Source of the DNA: Rhodopila sp.
GTDB lineage: Bacteria > Pseudomonadota > Alphaproteobacteria > Acetobacterales > Acetobacteraceae
Direction of reading: 5' to 3'
Length of the DNA stretch: 60,607 nt
Assembly: GCA_025355085.1 (NCBI GenBank)
Contig: JANXLQ010000024.1
Span: forward strand, 1 to 60,607
Shown: piece by piece, positions 26,424-35,126 of the stretch
How positions within the stretch are numbered: position 1 is the stretch's first letter
How the letters are laid out: every line of letters starts with the position of its first letter
Translations under genes and position numbers: made by a program
The notes under the pieces: model-generated
Databases searched by the model: none
What the model saw: only the letters and a program-made list of their open reading frames with translations
Told to the model about the DNA's origin: nothing

Positions 26424-26505
26424 GTTCTCATTTTGGCAAAGCGGCGATTGTGTTCCCAGCCGTCATGGTGCGCCTTCGCGCACCATGACGAGGAAGGTGA
26501 TGGCG
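26424..26505. repeat. Partial copy of the MITE-like element
   Basis: GTTCTCATTTTGGCAAAG at 26424-26441 matches 9328-9345, and the internal palindrome CGTCATGGTGCGC (26461-26473) / GCGCACCATGACG (26478-26490) is a perfect 13-bp stem. Its CTTC loop is the reverse complement of the GAAG loop in the first copy. The right terminal repeat is missing. It lies between cynS and tenA. Confidence 0.75.
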
Positions 26506-26531
26506 GGCGAAGGCCCGGCGGGGCCTGACGC

Positions 26532-27182
26532 TCAGGTAGGCCAGGTGCGAAGTTGATATGCCCCGTCCCAGAACAAATACTCATATTGACTCGACCGGAC
26601 GAATGCCGTCATCATGCGCTCTCGGATGGCATCTGTTGCGGTCACAGCCGCAGCATCCGTGGCCGCGATGACGGCGCGGACGGCATTGCCAAAACCCTCG
26701 TCCGAGTAAGTATCGATCCAGGCTCGGTATTTGTTATCCGGCGCCGCCTGTCGCGCAATGGTATTGCCTACATCCCAGTATATCCAGAAGCAGGGAAGTA
26801 GTGCCGCCATCAGAACTTCCCAAGGTTCGTGATAGGCGGTGGCAAGCAAGTAACTGGTGTAACTGAGACAATCCGGCGATGGTTCGACATTCCCCGAACC
26901 GAATTGAGATAGATACATGCCGTGCAGCGCCTGTTCGACTGCCACCGCTTCAAGGGCGGATTCCGCGAACAACCGCAACGTCGCGGCATCCGGTCCTCGC
27001 GCACCGGCCATCAGCAGGATACGGGCGTATTGATCGAGGTACAGGGCATCCTGCTGAATGTAGAACTGGAACTTTGCCTGATCCAACGTGCCGGCGGCAA
27101 GTTCGCGATTGAACTTCAGGCCATCTATCGCGGCCCGAAGCTCTGTTGTGCGCTGCCACGCACGGTCGCAAAAACTGGTCAT
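26532..27182 (-). CDS. tenA: TenA-family thiaminase II-like protein
   Basis: 216 residues, an all-helical haem-oxygenase-like fold. Signature segments are MTSFCDRAW, FQFYIQQDALYLDQYARILL near residue 40, LLPCFWIYWDVG with a Cys near residue 133, YSDEGFG, and SSQYEYLFWDGAY near the end. TenA salvages pyrimidine moieties of degraded thiamine. ATG 27182 overlaps the pepN stop as ATGA, so it is translationally coupled to an aminopeptidase with no obvious thiamine role. The thiSG genes are about 13 kb away. Confidence 0.9.
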   Translation of the reverse strand: MTSFCDRAWQRTTELRAAIDGLKFNRELAAGTLDQAKFQFYIQQDALYLDQYARILLMAGARGPDAATLRLFAESALEAVAVEQALHGMYLSQFGSGNVEPSPDCLSYTSYLLATAYHEPWEVLMAALLPCFWIYWDVGNTIARQAAPDNKYRAWIDTYSDEGFGNAVRAVIAATDAAAVTATDAIRERMMTAFVRSSQYEYLFWDGAYQLRTWPT

Positions 27183-29815
27183 ACCAGGCTCTTCGATGCC
27201 ATTTCGAACGTATTTCTCGACAGGCCGGACAGATCCAATATCCGTTGCAGTTCGGACTTCATCAAGGCCTGCCGCCGTGCATCGAACCGCCGCCATTGAC
27301 CCAGCGGCGAGACCATGCGTGCCGCCACCTGACCGTTGGTGGGATCGAGCTGTATAATCGTATCGGTGTATAGCCGATAGCCCGCCCCCGATGCATCGTG
27401 GAACCGCACCTGGTTACCGGCGAAACTACCAATCAGCGCCCGGACCCGGTTAGGATTGCGCAGATCGAAGTCTGTATGCATCTGAAGCGATTGCACTGCC
27501 TTCACCGTGTCGGGCAGTGGCGAGAACGCCTGAATCGCGAACCATTTGTCCAGCACCAGAGGATCGCCGTGCCACGAGCGGTAAAAAGCCGCCAACGCAT
27601 CGGCACGTTCCAAACAGTCCACACCTGACAAAATCGCCAACGCCGCGAGGACATCCGTCATGTTCTGGCCGGCATCGAACTGCGCCTTCGCCAGCGACAC
27701 CGCCGACGCCTCCCCCGACGCGACCAGATAGCTGAGGCACGCGTTGCGCAATGATCGCCGGCCGATTGCAGGACCGTCGATCACGTAGCCATTTTTGTCT
27801 GTCAGATCATCATACACCGCGCGCAAACGGGCACCCAACGCCTGGCCGACCGCCTGCCGGACCATGTCGCGCGCTGTGTGAATCGCATCGGCATCGACCA
27901 CATCCATTTTATCCGCCAGTGTCGCCTCTCCCGGCAACGACAATACTTCCGCCGCGAAGCCGGGTTCCTGCTCCAGGCCAGACGCCACCGCGTCGATCAG
28001 CGCGGGGTCCACCACCGGTTCGGCGCCCTTCTGAATCGCCGCGACCATGGCCAGCAGCGCAGAGGCCGCGGACTGCTGCCCGGACTCCCACCGCACGAAA
28101 GGATCGGAATCGTGGGCCGCCAGGAAGCGCAGCCGATCAGGCGATAGCCCGGACATTTTTACCGGTGCCGAAAAGTCCCGCAACAACGATGGCACCGGCC
28201 GGCTGGCGACATCGACGAATTCGAAACGGTTTTCCGCTTGTGTGGCCAAAAGCACGCGCGTGCCCGATGTTGCGTCCGGTTCGCCGTCCAGCCGGGTGGC
28301 GAGTTCCTGGCCGTTGCCGTCCAGCAGTCCCATCGAAACCGGAATCACCAGCGGATATTTGTCCGGCTGACCGGGGGTCGGTTTGGTGCCCTGGCGAAGG
28401 ATCAGCGAATAGCGTTTCGTATCAGGATCATAAACATCCTCGACCGTCAGTTCCGGCGTTCCCGCCTGATGATACCACAGCTTGAAACTATCCAGATCGA
28501 CACCGGAGGCATCCTGCATGGCACTGACGAAATCGTCGATCGTCACCGCCTTGTTGTCGTTGCGTTCAAAATACAGGTCCATGCCGCGCCGGAACGCCGG
28601 CCGGCCGATGATGGTAGCCATCATGCGAATGACCTCGGCACCTTTGTTGTAGATGGTGGAGGTGTAGAAGTTGTCGATCGCCATATAGGCGGCAGGTTGC
28701 ACCGGGTGCGCCAGCGGGCCGCCATCCTCCCGGAACTGGGATGCCCGCAATGCCCGGACATCGCCGATCCGCTTTACCGCCCTGCTACCCTGGTCAGCGG
28801 AAAACTCCTGATCGCGATAAACAGTCAGGCCCTCTTTCAGGGAAAGCTGGAACCAATCGCGGCAGGTCACCCGGTTGCCGGTCCAGTTGTGGAAATACTC
28901 ATGCGCGATCACCGATTCGATACCCTGATAATCGGTATCGGTCGCGGTTTCCGGGCGTGCCAGCACGTATTTTGTATTGAAAACGTTCAGTCCCTTGTTC
29001 TCCATAGCGCCCATGTTGAAGTCGGACACGGCGGCGATGTTGAACACATCCAGGTCGTATTCCAGACCGAACACGTCCTCGTCCCACGTCATGGAGTTTT
29101 TCAACGACTGCATCGCATGCGCGCAACGATCCTCGTCACCGCTTCGGACATAGATGCCGAGATCGACCTTCCGGCCAGATTTCGTCATGAAACTATCCTT
29201 CACCGACACAAGATCGCCGGCCACCAGCGCGAACAAGTAACACGGTTTTGGATGCGGATCGGTCCAGGTTACCGAACGCTTACCACCGCCCAAATCCGAC
29301 ACCGGACCCGGATTACCGTTCGACAGCATCACCGGACATGTGGCGACGATGGTCGTGGTATAGCGCGACATCACGTCCGGCCGATCCGGGAAATACGTGA
29401 TCCGACGGAAACCCTGAGCCTCACACTGGGTAAAGTAGTTGCCGCCGGAAACGTACAATCCGCTGAGTTCCGTATTGTCCTTGGGCGATACCAGCGTTTC
29501 GATCTCCAGCACGCAGGAATCGGGCATGTCCGGGATCGTCAGTCCGCCCTTCGTTTCATGATAATCTCCCGGCACCAACGGCGAACCGTCGCGGGTCAGG
29601 CGCACCAGCGTCAGAGCCTCCCCGTCCAGATGCAATGGGGATTGAGACGGCGCGGCGGGATTGCGGCGCAACGCCAGAACGGCGACAACGGTGGCCGCCG
29701 CTTCATCAAGGTCGAAACGAAGATCGACCGTATCGATCAAAAACGCGGGCGGCGCATAATCCACAAGCCGGATTTCAATGGGGGCAGCGTCGGTGCTGAT
29801 GGAATCGGCAGGCAT
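27179..29815 (-). CDS. pepN: Aminopeptidase N (M1 zinc metallopeptidase)
   Basis: 878 residues, the usual length for the gammaproteobacterial-type alanyl aminopeptidase (E. coli 870). The substrate-anchoring GAMEN motif is in FNMGAMENKGLNVF, and the zinc site is HEYFH at 305-309 with the third ligand Glu at 328 in SLKEGL. The C-terminal region is the helical domain (...NPNRVRALIGSFAGNQ). It removes N-terminal residues from peptides in the cytosol. tenA overlaps its end by 4 bases. Confidence 0.96.
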   Translation of the reverse strand: MPADSISTDAAPIEIRLVDYAPPAFLIDTVDLRFDLDEAAATVVAVLALRRNPAAPSQSPLHLDGEALTLVRLTRDGSPLVPGDYHETKGGLTIPDMPDSCVLEIETLVSPKDNTELSGLYVSGGNYFTQCEAQGFRRITYFPDRPDVMSRYTTTIVATCPVMLSNGNPGPVSDLGGGKRSVTWTDPHPKPCYLFALVAGDLVSVKDSFMTKSGRKVDLGIYVRSGDEDRCAHAMQSLKNSMTWDEDVFGLEYDLDVFNIAAVSDFNMGAMENKGLNVFNTKYVLARPETATDTDYQGIESVIAHEYFHNWTGNRVTCRDWFQLSLKEGLTVYRDQEFSADQGSRAVKRIGDVRALRASQFREDGGPLAHPVQPAAYMAIDNFYTSTIYNKGAEVIRMMATIIGRPAFRRGMDLYFERNDNKAVTIDDFVSAMQDASGVDLDSFKLWYHQAGTPELTVEDVYDPDTKRYSLILRQGTKPTPGQPDKYPLVIPVSMGLLDGNGQELATRLDGEPDATSGTRVLLATQAENRFEFVDVASRPVPSLLRDFSAPVKMSGLSPDRLRFLAAHDSDPFVRWESGQQSAASALLAMVAAIQKGAEPVVDPALIDAVASGLEQEPGFAAEVLSLPGEATLADKMDVVDADAIHTARDMVRQAVGQALGARLRAVYDDLTDKNGYVIDGPAIGRRSLRNACLSYLVASGEASAVSLAKAQFDAGQNMTDVLAALAILSGVDCLERADALAAFYRSWHGDPLVLDKWFAIQAFSPLPDTVKAVQSLQMHTDFDLRNPNRVRALIGSFAGNQVRFHDASGAGYRLYTDTIIQLDPTNGQVAARMVSPLGQWRRFDARRQALMKSELQRILDLSGLSRNTFEMASKSLV

Positions 29816-29854
29816 GGTATCTCCGGCTTCTGATCAAGCTTGGATATGGGGACG

Positions 29855-30739
29855 CTATCGGTTTCGTGCCGCCTCTGCGAGAATCTCTTTTGCCATCGGC
29901 AGCATCGCATAGTCTATCATCGCTCCCTGATAAGTCACCGCCCCCAAACCGGCCTTCTCCGCCGCTTCGAACGCCTCCAGCAAGCCCTTGAAGTAGGCCA
30001 CTTCTTCCGCCGTTGGCCGATACACGGCGTTGGCAATTGCGACGTGCGACGGATGCATCACCGCCACCCCGGTGTAGCCAATGTCCCGAGCGCGGCGGAT
30101 CAAACGCTCGACCGCCGGCAAATCGTCCTGCGCAACCCCGAAAATCCCCGCTATCGGATACATCGCCCCGCCTGCCCGGCTGTCCAGCACCATTTTCGAC
30201 GCGAGATACAATTGTTCCTCACCGCCGGTCGTCGCGCGAAATCCGAAGGCGCGGGCGAAATCACCGGACACCGGGCCGCTGAAGGCCCCATGGATGCCGC
30301 GCACGCGCGGACTGGCTTTTGCCAAATGGTATGCGTCGTACATTCCCTGCGCCGTCTCCGGCAGCGGCAATATTCCGACGCTGCCATGTGCAACACCGGC
30401 TCGGCCTTCAGCGTAGCTCAACAGATCGTGCAGCCGGCGGATTTCGTCCGCCGACGAAACTTTCGGCGGCACAATGGCGGTCAGGCCATCGGTGACGGCG
30501 GCCGCTATCTCGGCTTCGGTGCCGTCGTACAGTGGCTGAATGCGGACAAACGCCCCCACGCCCGCGTCACGCAATTCATGAATTTCGCTCTTCAAATACC
30601 CCATCGCCTGCGGCTTGAACTGGGGCGGAACCGAGTCCTCGATATCCAGCACAACGGCACCGGGAGCAGCGCGAATCGCCTTCCCAACCCAGTCGCGACG
30701 ATGGGCGGGCACGAACAGCGCGGATCGAATCGGCCACAT
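29855..30739 (-). CDS. HpcH/HpaI aldolase, CitE-like (citryl/malyl-CoA lyase family)
   Basis: 294 residues. The N-terminal SALFVPAHR and VVLDIEDSVPPQFK segments and the Mg-binding LPLPETAQGM (Glu) and later GIHGAFSGPVSGD segments match CitE-like lyases, which cleave C-C bonds in CoA esters such as malyl-CoA or citramalyl-CoA. Without citD/citF neighbours it is not citrate lyase. Its position next to the type III CoA-transferase (same strand) suggests a shared CoA-ester pathway. GGAG is about 10 bases before ATG 30739. Confidence 0.85.
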   Translation of the reverse strand: MWPIRSALFVPAHRRDWVGKAIRAAPGAVVLDIEDSVPPQFKPQAMGYLKSEIHELRDAGVGAFVRIQPLYDGTEAEIAAAVTDGLTAIVPPKVSSADEIRRLHDLLSYAEGRAGVAHGSVGILPLPETAQGMYDAYHLAKASPRVRGIHGAFSGPVSGDFARAFGFRATTGGEEQLYLASKMVLDSRAGGAMYPIAGIFGVAQDDLPAVERLIRRARDIGYTGVAVMHPSHVAIANAVYRPTAEEVAYFKGLLEAFEAAEKAGLGAVTYQGAMIDYAMLPMAKEILAEAARNR

Positions 30740-30822
30740 TGGTCAGGTCTCCTCAGGCATTGCAGTCCAAGTTTGCGAGGATGCGCCGCGTGGCGCAATC
30801 GTGCGTGCGAATATCCCTTGCT

Positions 30823-30954
30823 ATGTCGTATCCAACCCATCTGCTGCCAACCACCGTCGTGGGCAGTTACCCGCAGCCGCTTTCCGTTCACCCAATTGCC
30901 CTGCCACACAAACCGGCCGGAAAGGCTCCGACCGGCATAATGTGCAGCCGGTAA
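30823..30954 (+). pseudogene. N-terminal fragment of a MetE-like gene
   Basis: From ATG 30823 the frame begins SYPTHLLPTTVVGSYPQP, the unmistakable opening of MetE-like barrel proteins, then changes abruptly after about 18 residues to an unrelated basic sequence and stops at 30954. The rest of the gene is absent; the next gene is a CoA-transferase on the other strand. This is a truncated relative of the intact MetE-like gene at 18.7 kb. Confidence 0.7.
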
Positions 30955-30957
30955 AGC

Positions 30958-32142
30958 CTACCCCTTCATGATCGCTTCGATCTCTTGTTCCGAGCATCCC
31001 GCTTCCACCAGGATCTCCCGGGTGTGCTGGCCTAGCGTGGGCCACGGGCGGTGGACGTTGGGCGGGGTTTTAGAAAACCGGGCAGGGATTGCCGGGATCA
31101 CCACATCGCCCTCAACCGGATGCTTATGGGCCTCGAAGTAACCTGTCTCGGTGAGGTACGGGTCCGTAAACAGCTCATCGAGACCGTTCGCCTTGCCGCA
31201 GGGGATATCCGCCGGACGTAGTTCCGCCAGCCATTCGCCGGTGGTACGCAGCTTCATTCCCTCAGTCAGCGTGGCATAGACCGCGTCGATGTTCTTCGTT
31301 CGCGCCGGAACCGAGTCAAAGCGCGGATCGTGAATCAGGTTAGCCACACCCATCGCCTCGAACAGCTTGCTCCATTGCTCGTTGCTGTGGGCAATCACGC
31401 TAATGTAGCCGTCCTTGGTCTGATACGGCCGGCGGTGCGGCGTCATCATCCGCGGGTAACCCAGGCCCTTTTCCGGTTCCCCCAGCGTGCCGTGCCACAT
31501 GTGCTCGACCAACATGAACGACAGGATGGTCTCCATCATCGGCAGGTGAATTTCCTGCCCCTGCCCCGTGCGCTCCCGATGGAACAGCGCCATGCCGATC
31601 ATCGACGCCAACGTGACCCCCGTCAGCTTGTCCACCATCACGGTGGGGAAATAACGCGGCTCCCCATCCGGACCGGCGTTCAAAGCCGCAGTTCCCGACA
31701 CACCTTGGATCAGGTCGTCATACGCCGGAAATTCCTGCATCGAGCTGCCTTTCCGGAAGCCGGAGGCACACGCGTAGATCAACTTTGGGTTCCGTGCCGA
31801 CAGCGTTTCGTAATCCAGCCCCAGGCGTTGCGCCGCACCGATTCGCATATTATGCACGAACACGTCGGCCGTCTCGACCAGCTTCAGAATCGCTTCCCGC
31901 GCCTCCGGCTTCTTCAGGTCGATCGCCAAGCTACGCTTGTTGCGGTTGAGGTTGGCATAGTACGATCCCATGCCCGGTGTGCGCGACGGTCCGATCAACC
32001 GGGTGGAATCCCCCTGTGTGGTCTCCACCTTGATGACATCGGCCCCCATATCGCCCAACGTCTGGGAACACATCGGACCCAGGACGACAGTCGTAATGTC
32101 GATGACCCGAATACCCGTCAGCGGGCCGGTTGCTTGTGTCAC
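30958..32142 (-). CDS. Type III CoA-transferase (CaiB/BaiF family)
   Basis: 394 residues. The N-terminal LTGIRVIDITTVVLGPMCSQTLGDMGADVIKVE is the family signature, with the RNKRSLAIDLKK segment and the catalytic Asp in the PTVMVDKLTG segment near residue 172. It moves CoA between carboxylic acids (for example formyl-CoA, succinyl-CoA or crotonobetainyl-CoA acceptors); the substrate is not predictable from sequence. The start is GTG 32142 with AGGAAG 6 bases upstream. It precedes the CitE-like lyase on the same strand, separated by the MetE fragment. Confidence 0.9.
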   Translation of the reverse strand: MTQATGPLTGIRVIDITTVVLGPMCSQTLGDMGADVIKVETTQGDSTRLIGPSRTPGMGSYYANLNRNKRSLAIDLKKPEAREAILKLVETADVFVHNMRIGAAQRLGLDYETLSARNPKLIYACASGFRKGSSMQEFPAYDDLIQGVSGTAALNAGPDGEPRYFPTVMVDKLTGVTLASMIGMALFHRERTGQGQEIHLPMMETILSFMLVEHMWHGTLGEPEKGLGYPRMMTPHRRPYQTKDGYISVIAHSNEQWSKLFEAMGVANLIHDPRFDSVPARTKNIDAVYATLTEGMKLRTTGEWLAELRPADIPCGKANGLDELFTDPYLTETGYFEAHKHPVEGDVVIPAIPARFSKTPPNVHRPWPTLGQHTREILVEAGCSEQEIEAIMKG

Positions 32143-32228
32143 GATCGCTTCCTCATTGTTTACCGGCGGGAAGCATCGCGGCCGAATGCCGGATTGGCAA
32201 TGTCCGAACCGCGGCGTTCTTGCACGGC

Positions 32229-32507
32229 GACTGGCTGTCCCGCCTGCCCGCGCAGCCGTTCGCGGGTAAGCCGACCGTCATCCAAAGCGGATCTCCCGGC
32301 GCGTTAGGTGGGGCTCGTGCACAATATCACCTGCGGCAAAGCCTGGTGTTCCTGGATGCCAGGGTCATCAACAAGCCAGAGGCGATGGTCAGCCAAATCA
32401 TGTCGAAGGTGGATGCCTCCACCGGCGAACTGACGGATCAGGCTACCCGGGATTTCATCGCGAGCCAGTTGAATGCCTTTGCCGCAGTCGTCCGCCAATT
32501 CGGCTAA
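32229..32507 (+). pseudogene. C-terminal remnant of an NADPH-dependent FMN reductase
   Basis: From about 32229 the frame reads DWLSRLPAQPFAGKP, then GALGGARAQYHLRQSLVFLD, then INKPEAMVSQ to a natural C-terminus. This is the second half of a ChrR/YieF-type quinone or chromate reductase, which should be about 180 residues. The N-terminal half with the flavin-binding GS.R.GS loop is absent; the preceding 100 bases are unrelated. It ends on the stop of the convergent GGDEF gene (overlap at 32504-32507). Confidence 0.75.
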
Positions 32508-33613
32508 GTTCTTACACCCGGAACCGCCAGCAGTTCATCCACCACCACCCGATTCCGGCCGCCGTTTTTCGCTCGGTACAGCGCGCTGTCGGCCCGCGCG
32601 ATAATTTGCTCAATGGATAGGTCAGACGAACGCTGGGCGGCCAGGCCGATACTAACCGTCATCGCGATGTGCGAGTCTCCAAATGGAATATTTGTTCTGG
32701 CGACCGTCGTGAGAAGCCGTTCGGCAACGCGCTCTGCCGGCCACCGGGCGGTGGCGGGAAGCGCGATCGCGAATTCTTCGCCCCCCAGGCGCCCGACCAT
32801 ATCCACATTGCGGATACCGGCATGCAGGAGCGTGACCAAATGCTGCAACGCGAGATCGCCACCAGCATGCCCGTAACGATCGTTGATCGCCTTGAAGTGG
32901 TCCACATCCAGCATCAGCACCACCAGATCACGCCCGGAACGCCGCGCCAGTTCGGTTTCACGCTGCCCGACCGCCATGAACTCCGATCGGTTCATCGCGC
33001 CGGTCAGTCCGTCCGTCGTTGCCATCCGGCGAAGTTCGACCTCAAGCTGCCGGCGTTCGGCGATTTCGCTTTGTAACAGCAGTTTCGCGGCCTCGGCTCT
33101 TTGCGCATTGTCCTCCGCGGATTCGGCAAGGGCTGCAAGATGCGCGGCCTGACTCTCCATCGTCTCTATGTTGAAGCGCATATCGGCGTGCGACCGCAGC
33201 ATCTCGGCGTCCAGGTCACTGCGAGAAATGTCAGTGTACGTCAGGATACGCCCGCCATCCGGACACGGCTGGCAGCGAAATGCCAGAGTGCGGCCGCGCG
33301 TGAGCTCGATAATACCCGATTGGGTAAATCCGCAGCTTACCGATGCAATCCGCTGGTTCAGATAGGCGGGCAGATCAGACTCCGCAGCCTCGTACCACCC
33401 AGCGGCGGCAACATGTTCCAGCAGCGTCCGAAAATCCCAACCGCTGACGATCAAATCGGCCGGAAGCATAAACAGTTCGTACACCCGGTTGTTAACAAAG
33501 CGAACACGCGAATTGGGATCGAGCAGGATGATTGCAAAATCCACCAGGTCGAGGGCCTTCCCAAGGGCACCAAGCACAGCGTCGGGCGGTTCGGTCACAG
33601 GAAAGCGCTGCAT
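32504..33613 (-). CDS. PAS-GGDEF diguanylate cyclase
   Basis: 369 residues. A PAS-type sensor domain (about 18-135), a coiled linker (about 150-195) and a GGDEF domain (about 200-365). The active site reads GGEEF (RLGGEEFAIAL), an active variant, and an inhibitory RxxD site (RNVD) sits 5 residues upstream, so product inhibition by c-di-GMP is expected. There is no EAL domain or transmembrane segment. It makes c-di-GMP from GTP in the cytosol in response to an unknown PAS ligand. The end overlaps the FMN-reductase remnant on the other strand. Confidence 0.92.
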   Translation of the reverse strand: MQRFPVTEPPDAVLGALGKALDLVDFAIILLDPNSRVRFVNNRVYELFMLPADLIVSGWDFRTLLEHVAAAGWYEAAESDLPAYLNQRIASVSCGFTQSGIIELTRGRTLAFRCQPCPDGGRILTYTDISRSDLDAEMLRSHADMRFNIETMESQAAHLAALAESAEDNAQRAEAAKLLLQSEIAERRQLEVELRRMATTDGLTGAMNRSEFMAVGQRETELARRSGRDLVVLMLDVDHFKAINDRYGHAGGDLALQHLVTLLHAGIRNVDMVGRLGGEEFAIALPATARWPAERVAERLLTTVARTNIPFGDSHIAMTVSIGLAAQRSSDLSIEQIIARADSALYRAKNGGRNRVVVDELLAVPGVRT

Positions 33614-33711
33614 GCATCCTCGCGCATTATGGTCGTCAATCAGACGATCGGGATGCTACGGCAAAAAAGTTACCAATCGGTAAACGACGGAATACGATCG
33701 CAGGCGGCGGC

Positions 33712-33882
33712 CTACTTCGTCACATGCCGCAAGGACGGATCCCGCGTCACCGCCTTCCGCTTGTCGCCAAAGAATGCCACCAACACGATGGACGCGACCA
33801 GTGCCCCCATTGCGATCGCCAGTAATCCGGCGGTGAAACTGCCGGTAGCGTCGCGGATAGTGCCCATAAGATAAGGGCCGAA
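33712..33882 (-). pseudogene. C-terminal remnant of an MFS transporter
   Basis: On the reverse strand about 57 residues, from FGPYLMGTIRDATGSF through a hydrophobic helix (AGLLAIAMGALVASIVLVAFF) to a charged tail, match the last transmembrane helix and tail of MFS anion/sugar permeases. All earlier helices are missing, and nothing upstream continues the frame in a family-like way. Confidence 0.65.
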
Positions 33883-34049
33883 TGCGCTACGTTCACAGCC
33901 ATGAGCCACTCTCCCGGGGAATTGTCATTCTTGCTAACGGTCTATCGGGGAGCGGGCATTAAACGTAGCGGTTGGTCATCGGTTCGCGCGGCGGCAGAAA
34001 AAGCGGCAGAAAAAATCGATGCGAGGCATTATCTGCGCGCCACCGCATC

Positions 34050-35036
34050 CTAACCCGAGGTCAAATCCTTCAGTAACGGCATTGCCTCGCGCGCGAACCA
34101 CTCGATTTGTTCTGCTTTCTGTTCATAGGGGCCGAGCATGTCGAGGATGACGTGCCTGACGCCGGCTGCGTGGAATTCGCGGATGCGTTCGGCGACCATT
34201 TGGGGTGTACCGAGCGCACAGTATCGCTGGGCGGCTTTGCGGAAATCCATGGCGTAACGGACGCTTAACGTTTCCGTCGCGCGGTCCAGGGCTTCCTCGT
34301 AGGTGTGATCGAGGCGGGTGAACAACAGGTGGCCGGTGCCGAAAGGGATGGTGCCGCGGCCCGCCTGTTCGGCTGCCTTATCGATCGTTGCCAGGGCGGC
34401 GCGATACATATCGGGGGATATGACGTAGGCGAGATATCCGTCGCCCAACCGGCCGATTCGGCGCAACGCCGGGTCTTTGCGGCCGGCGAACCAGATCGGT
34501 GGGCCGCCGGGTTGGCGGGGCGGCGGGTTCATCGGGACATCTTCGAATGGGCCATAGAATTTGCCGTGGTGGGTTACCGGTTGGCCGGTGAAGAATTTTC
34601 GGAGGACCTGGACGCCTTCAGACAGACGGGCTCCGCGCTCGTTGTGCGGAACGTCGCAGGCCGCGTATTCGCGGGGGAACTCGCCGCCGACGCCGACGCC
34701 CAGGATGAAGCGGCCCTCTGTCAGGTGGTCCAGAGTTGTGACTTGCTTTGCAACTGGGGTGGGATGGCGCAGCGGCAGCAGCAGGACAGAGGTGCCGAGG
34801 ATCAGGCGGCGGCTGACTACGGCGGCCTGCGCCAGTTGCAGGAGGGGATCGAGAATCGCGACCGGAAACGAAATGTGGTCGCCGGCCCAAAGCGAATCGT
34901 AGCCGCTTTCATCTACGAGTTTCACAAGGTCCACGAGTTCGTCGATCCTCGGCAACCATGGCGCCGTCGCCGGCTCGGTTTGCCGATGGATCGTCTGGAT
35001 GCCTATGCGCAGATGGGTGTCGAGGGTCAGGGTCAT
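34050..35036 (-). CDS. Luciferase-like (LLM-class) flavin oxidoreductase
   Basis: 328 residues from ATG 35036. TIM-barrel monooxygenase family: DSLWAGDHISFP near residue 50, LTEGRFILGVGVGGE near 105, GGPPIWFAGRKDPALRRIGRLGDGYLA in the second half. Members use F420H2 or FMNH2; which one cannot be told here. It is divergent from the enoyl-CoA hydratase across about 90 bases, and a second LLM enzyme follows that gene. The pair with acyl-CoA genes suggests oxidation or desaturation in a catabolic route. Confidence 0.88.
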   Translation of the reverse strand: MTLTLDTHLRIGIQTIHRQTEPATAPWLPRIDELVDLVKLVDESGYDSLWAGDHISFPVAILDPLLQLAQAAVVSRRLILGTSVLLLPLRHPTPVAKQVTTLDHLTEGRFILGVGVGGEFPREYAACDVPHNERGARLSEGVQVLRKFFTGQPVTHHGKFYGPFEDVPMNPPPRQPGGPPIWFAGRKDPALRRIGRLGDGYLAYVISPDMYRAALATIDKAAEQAGRGTIPFGTGHLLFTRLDHTYEEALDRATETLSVRYAMDFRKAAQRYCALGTPQMVAERIREFHAAGVRHVILDMLGPYEQKAEQIEWFAREAMPLLKDLTSG

Positions 35037-35126
35037 GCGGCGCGTCCCGTGGTGTGCGGACACAGTGTTGCAGCGGCGGGCGCGCCAAGCCAAGGTGCCG
35101 GGGACTGACATTCCGGAGAAACGTCC

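Noticed and set aside
28238-29833. 531-codon forward frame antisense to pepN
   Set aside because: pepN has full catalytic motifs; the antisense frame is rich in His/Arg without a domain.
33901-34053. 50-residue forward ORF between the MFS remnant and the LLM gene
   Set aside because: No ribosome-binding site or recognisable family; kept only as a possibility.
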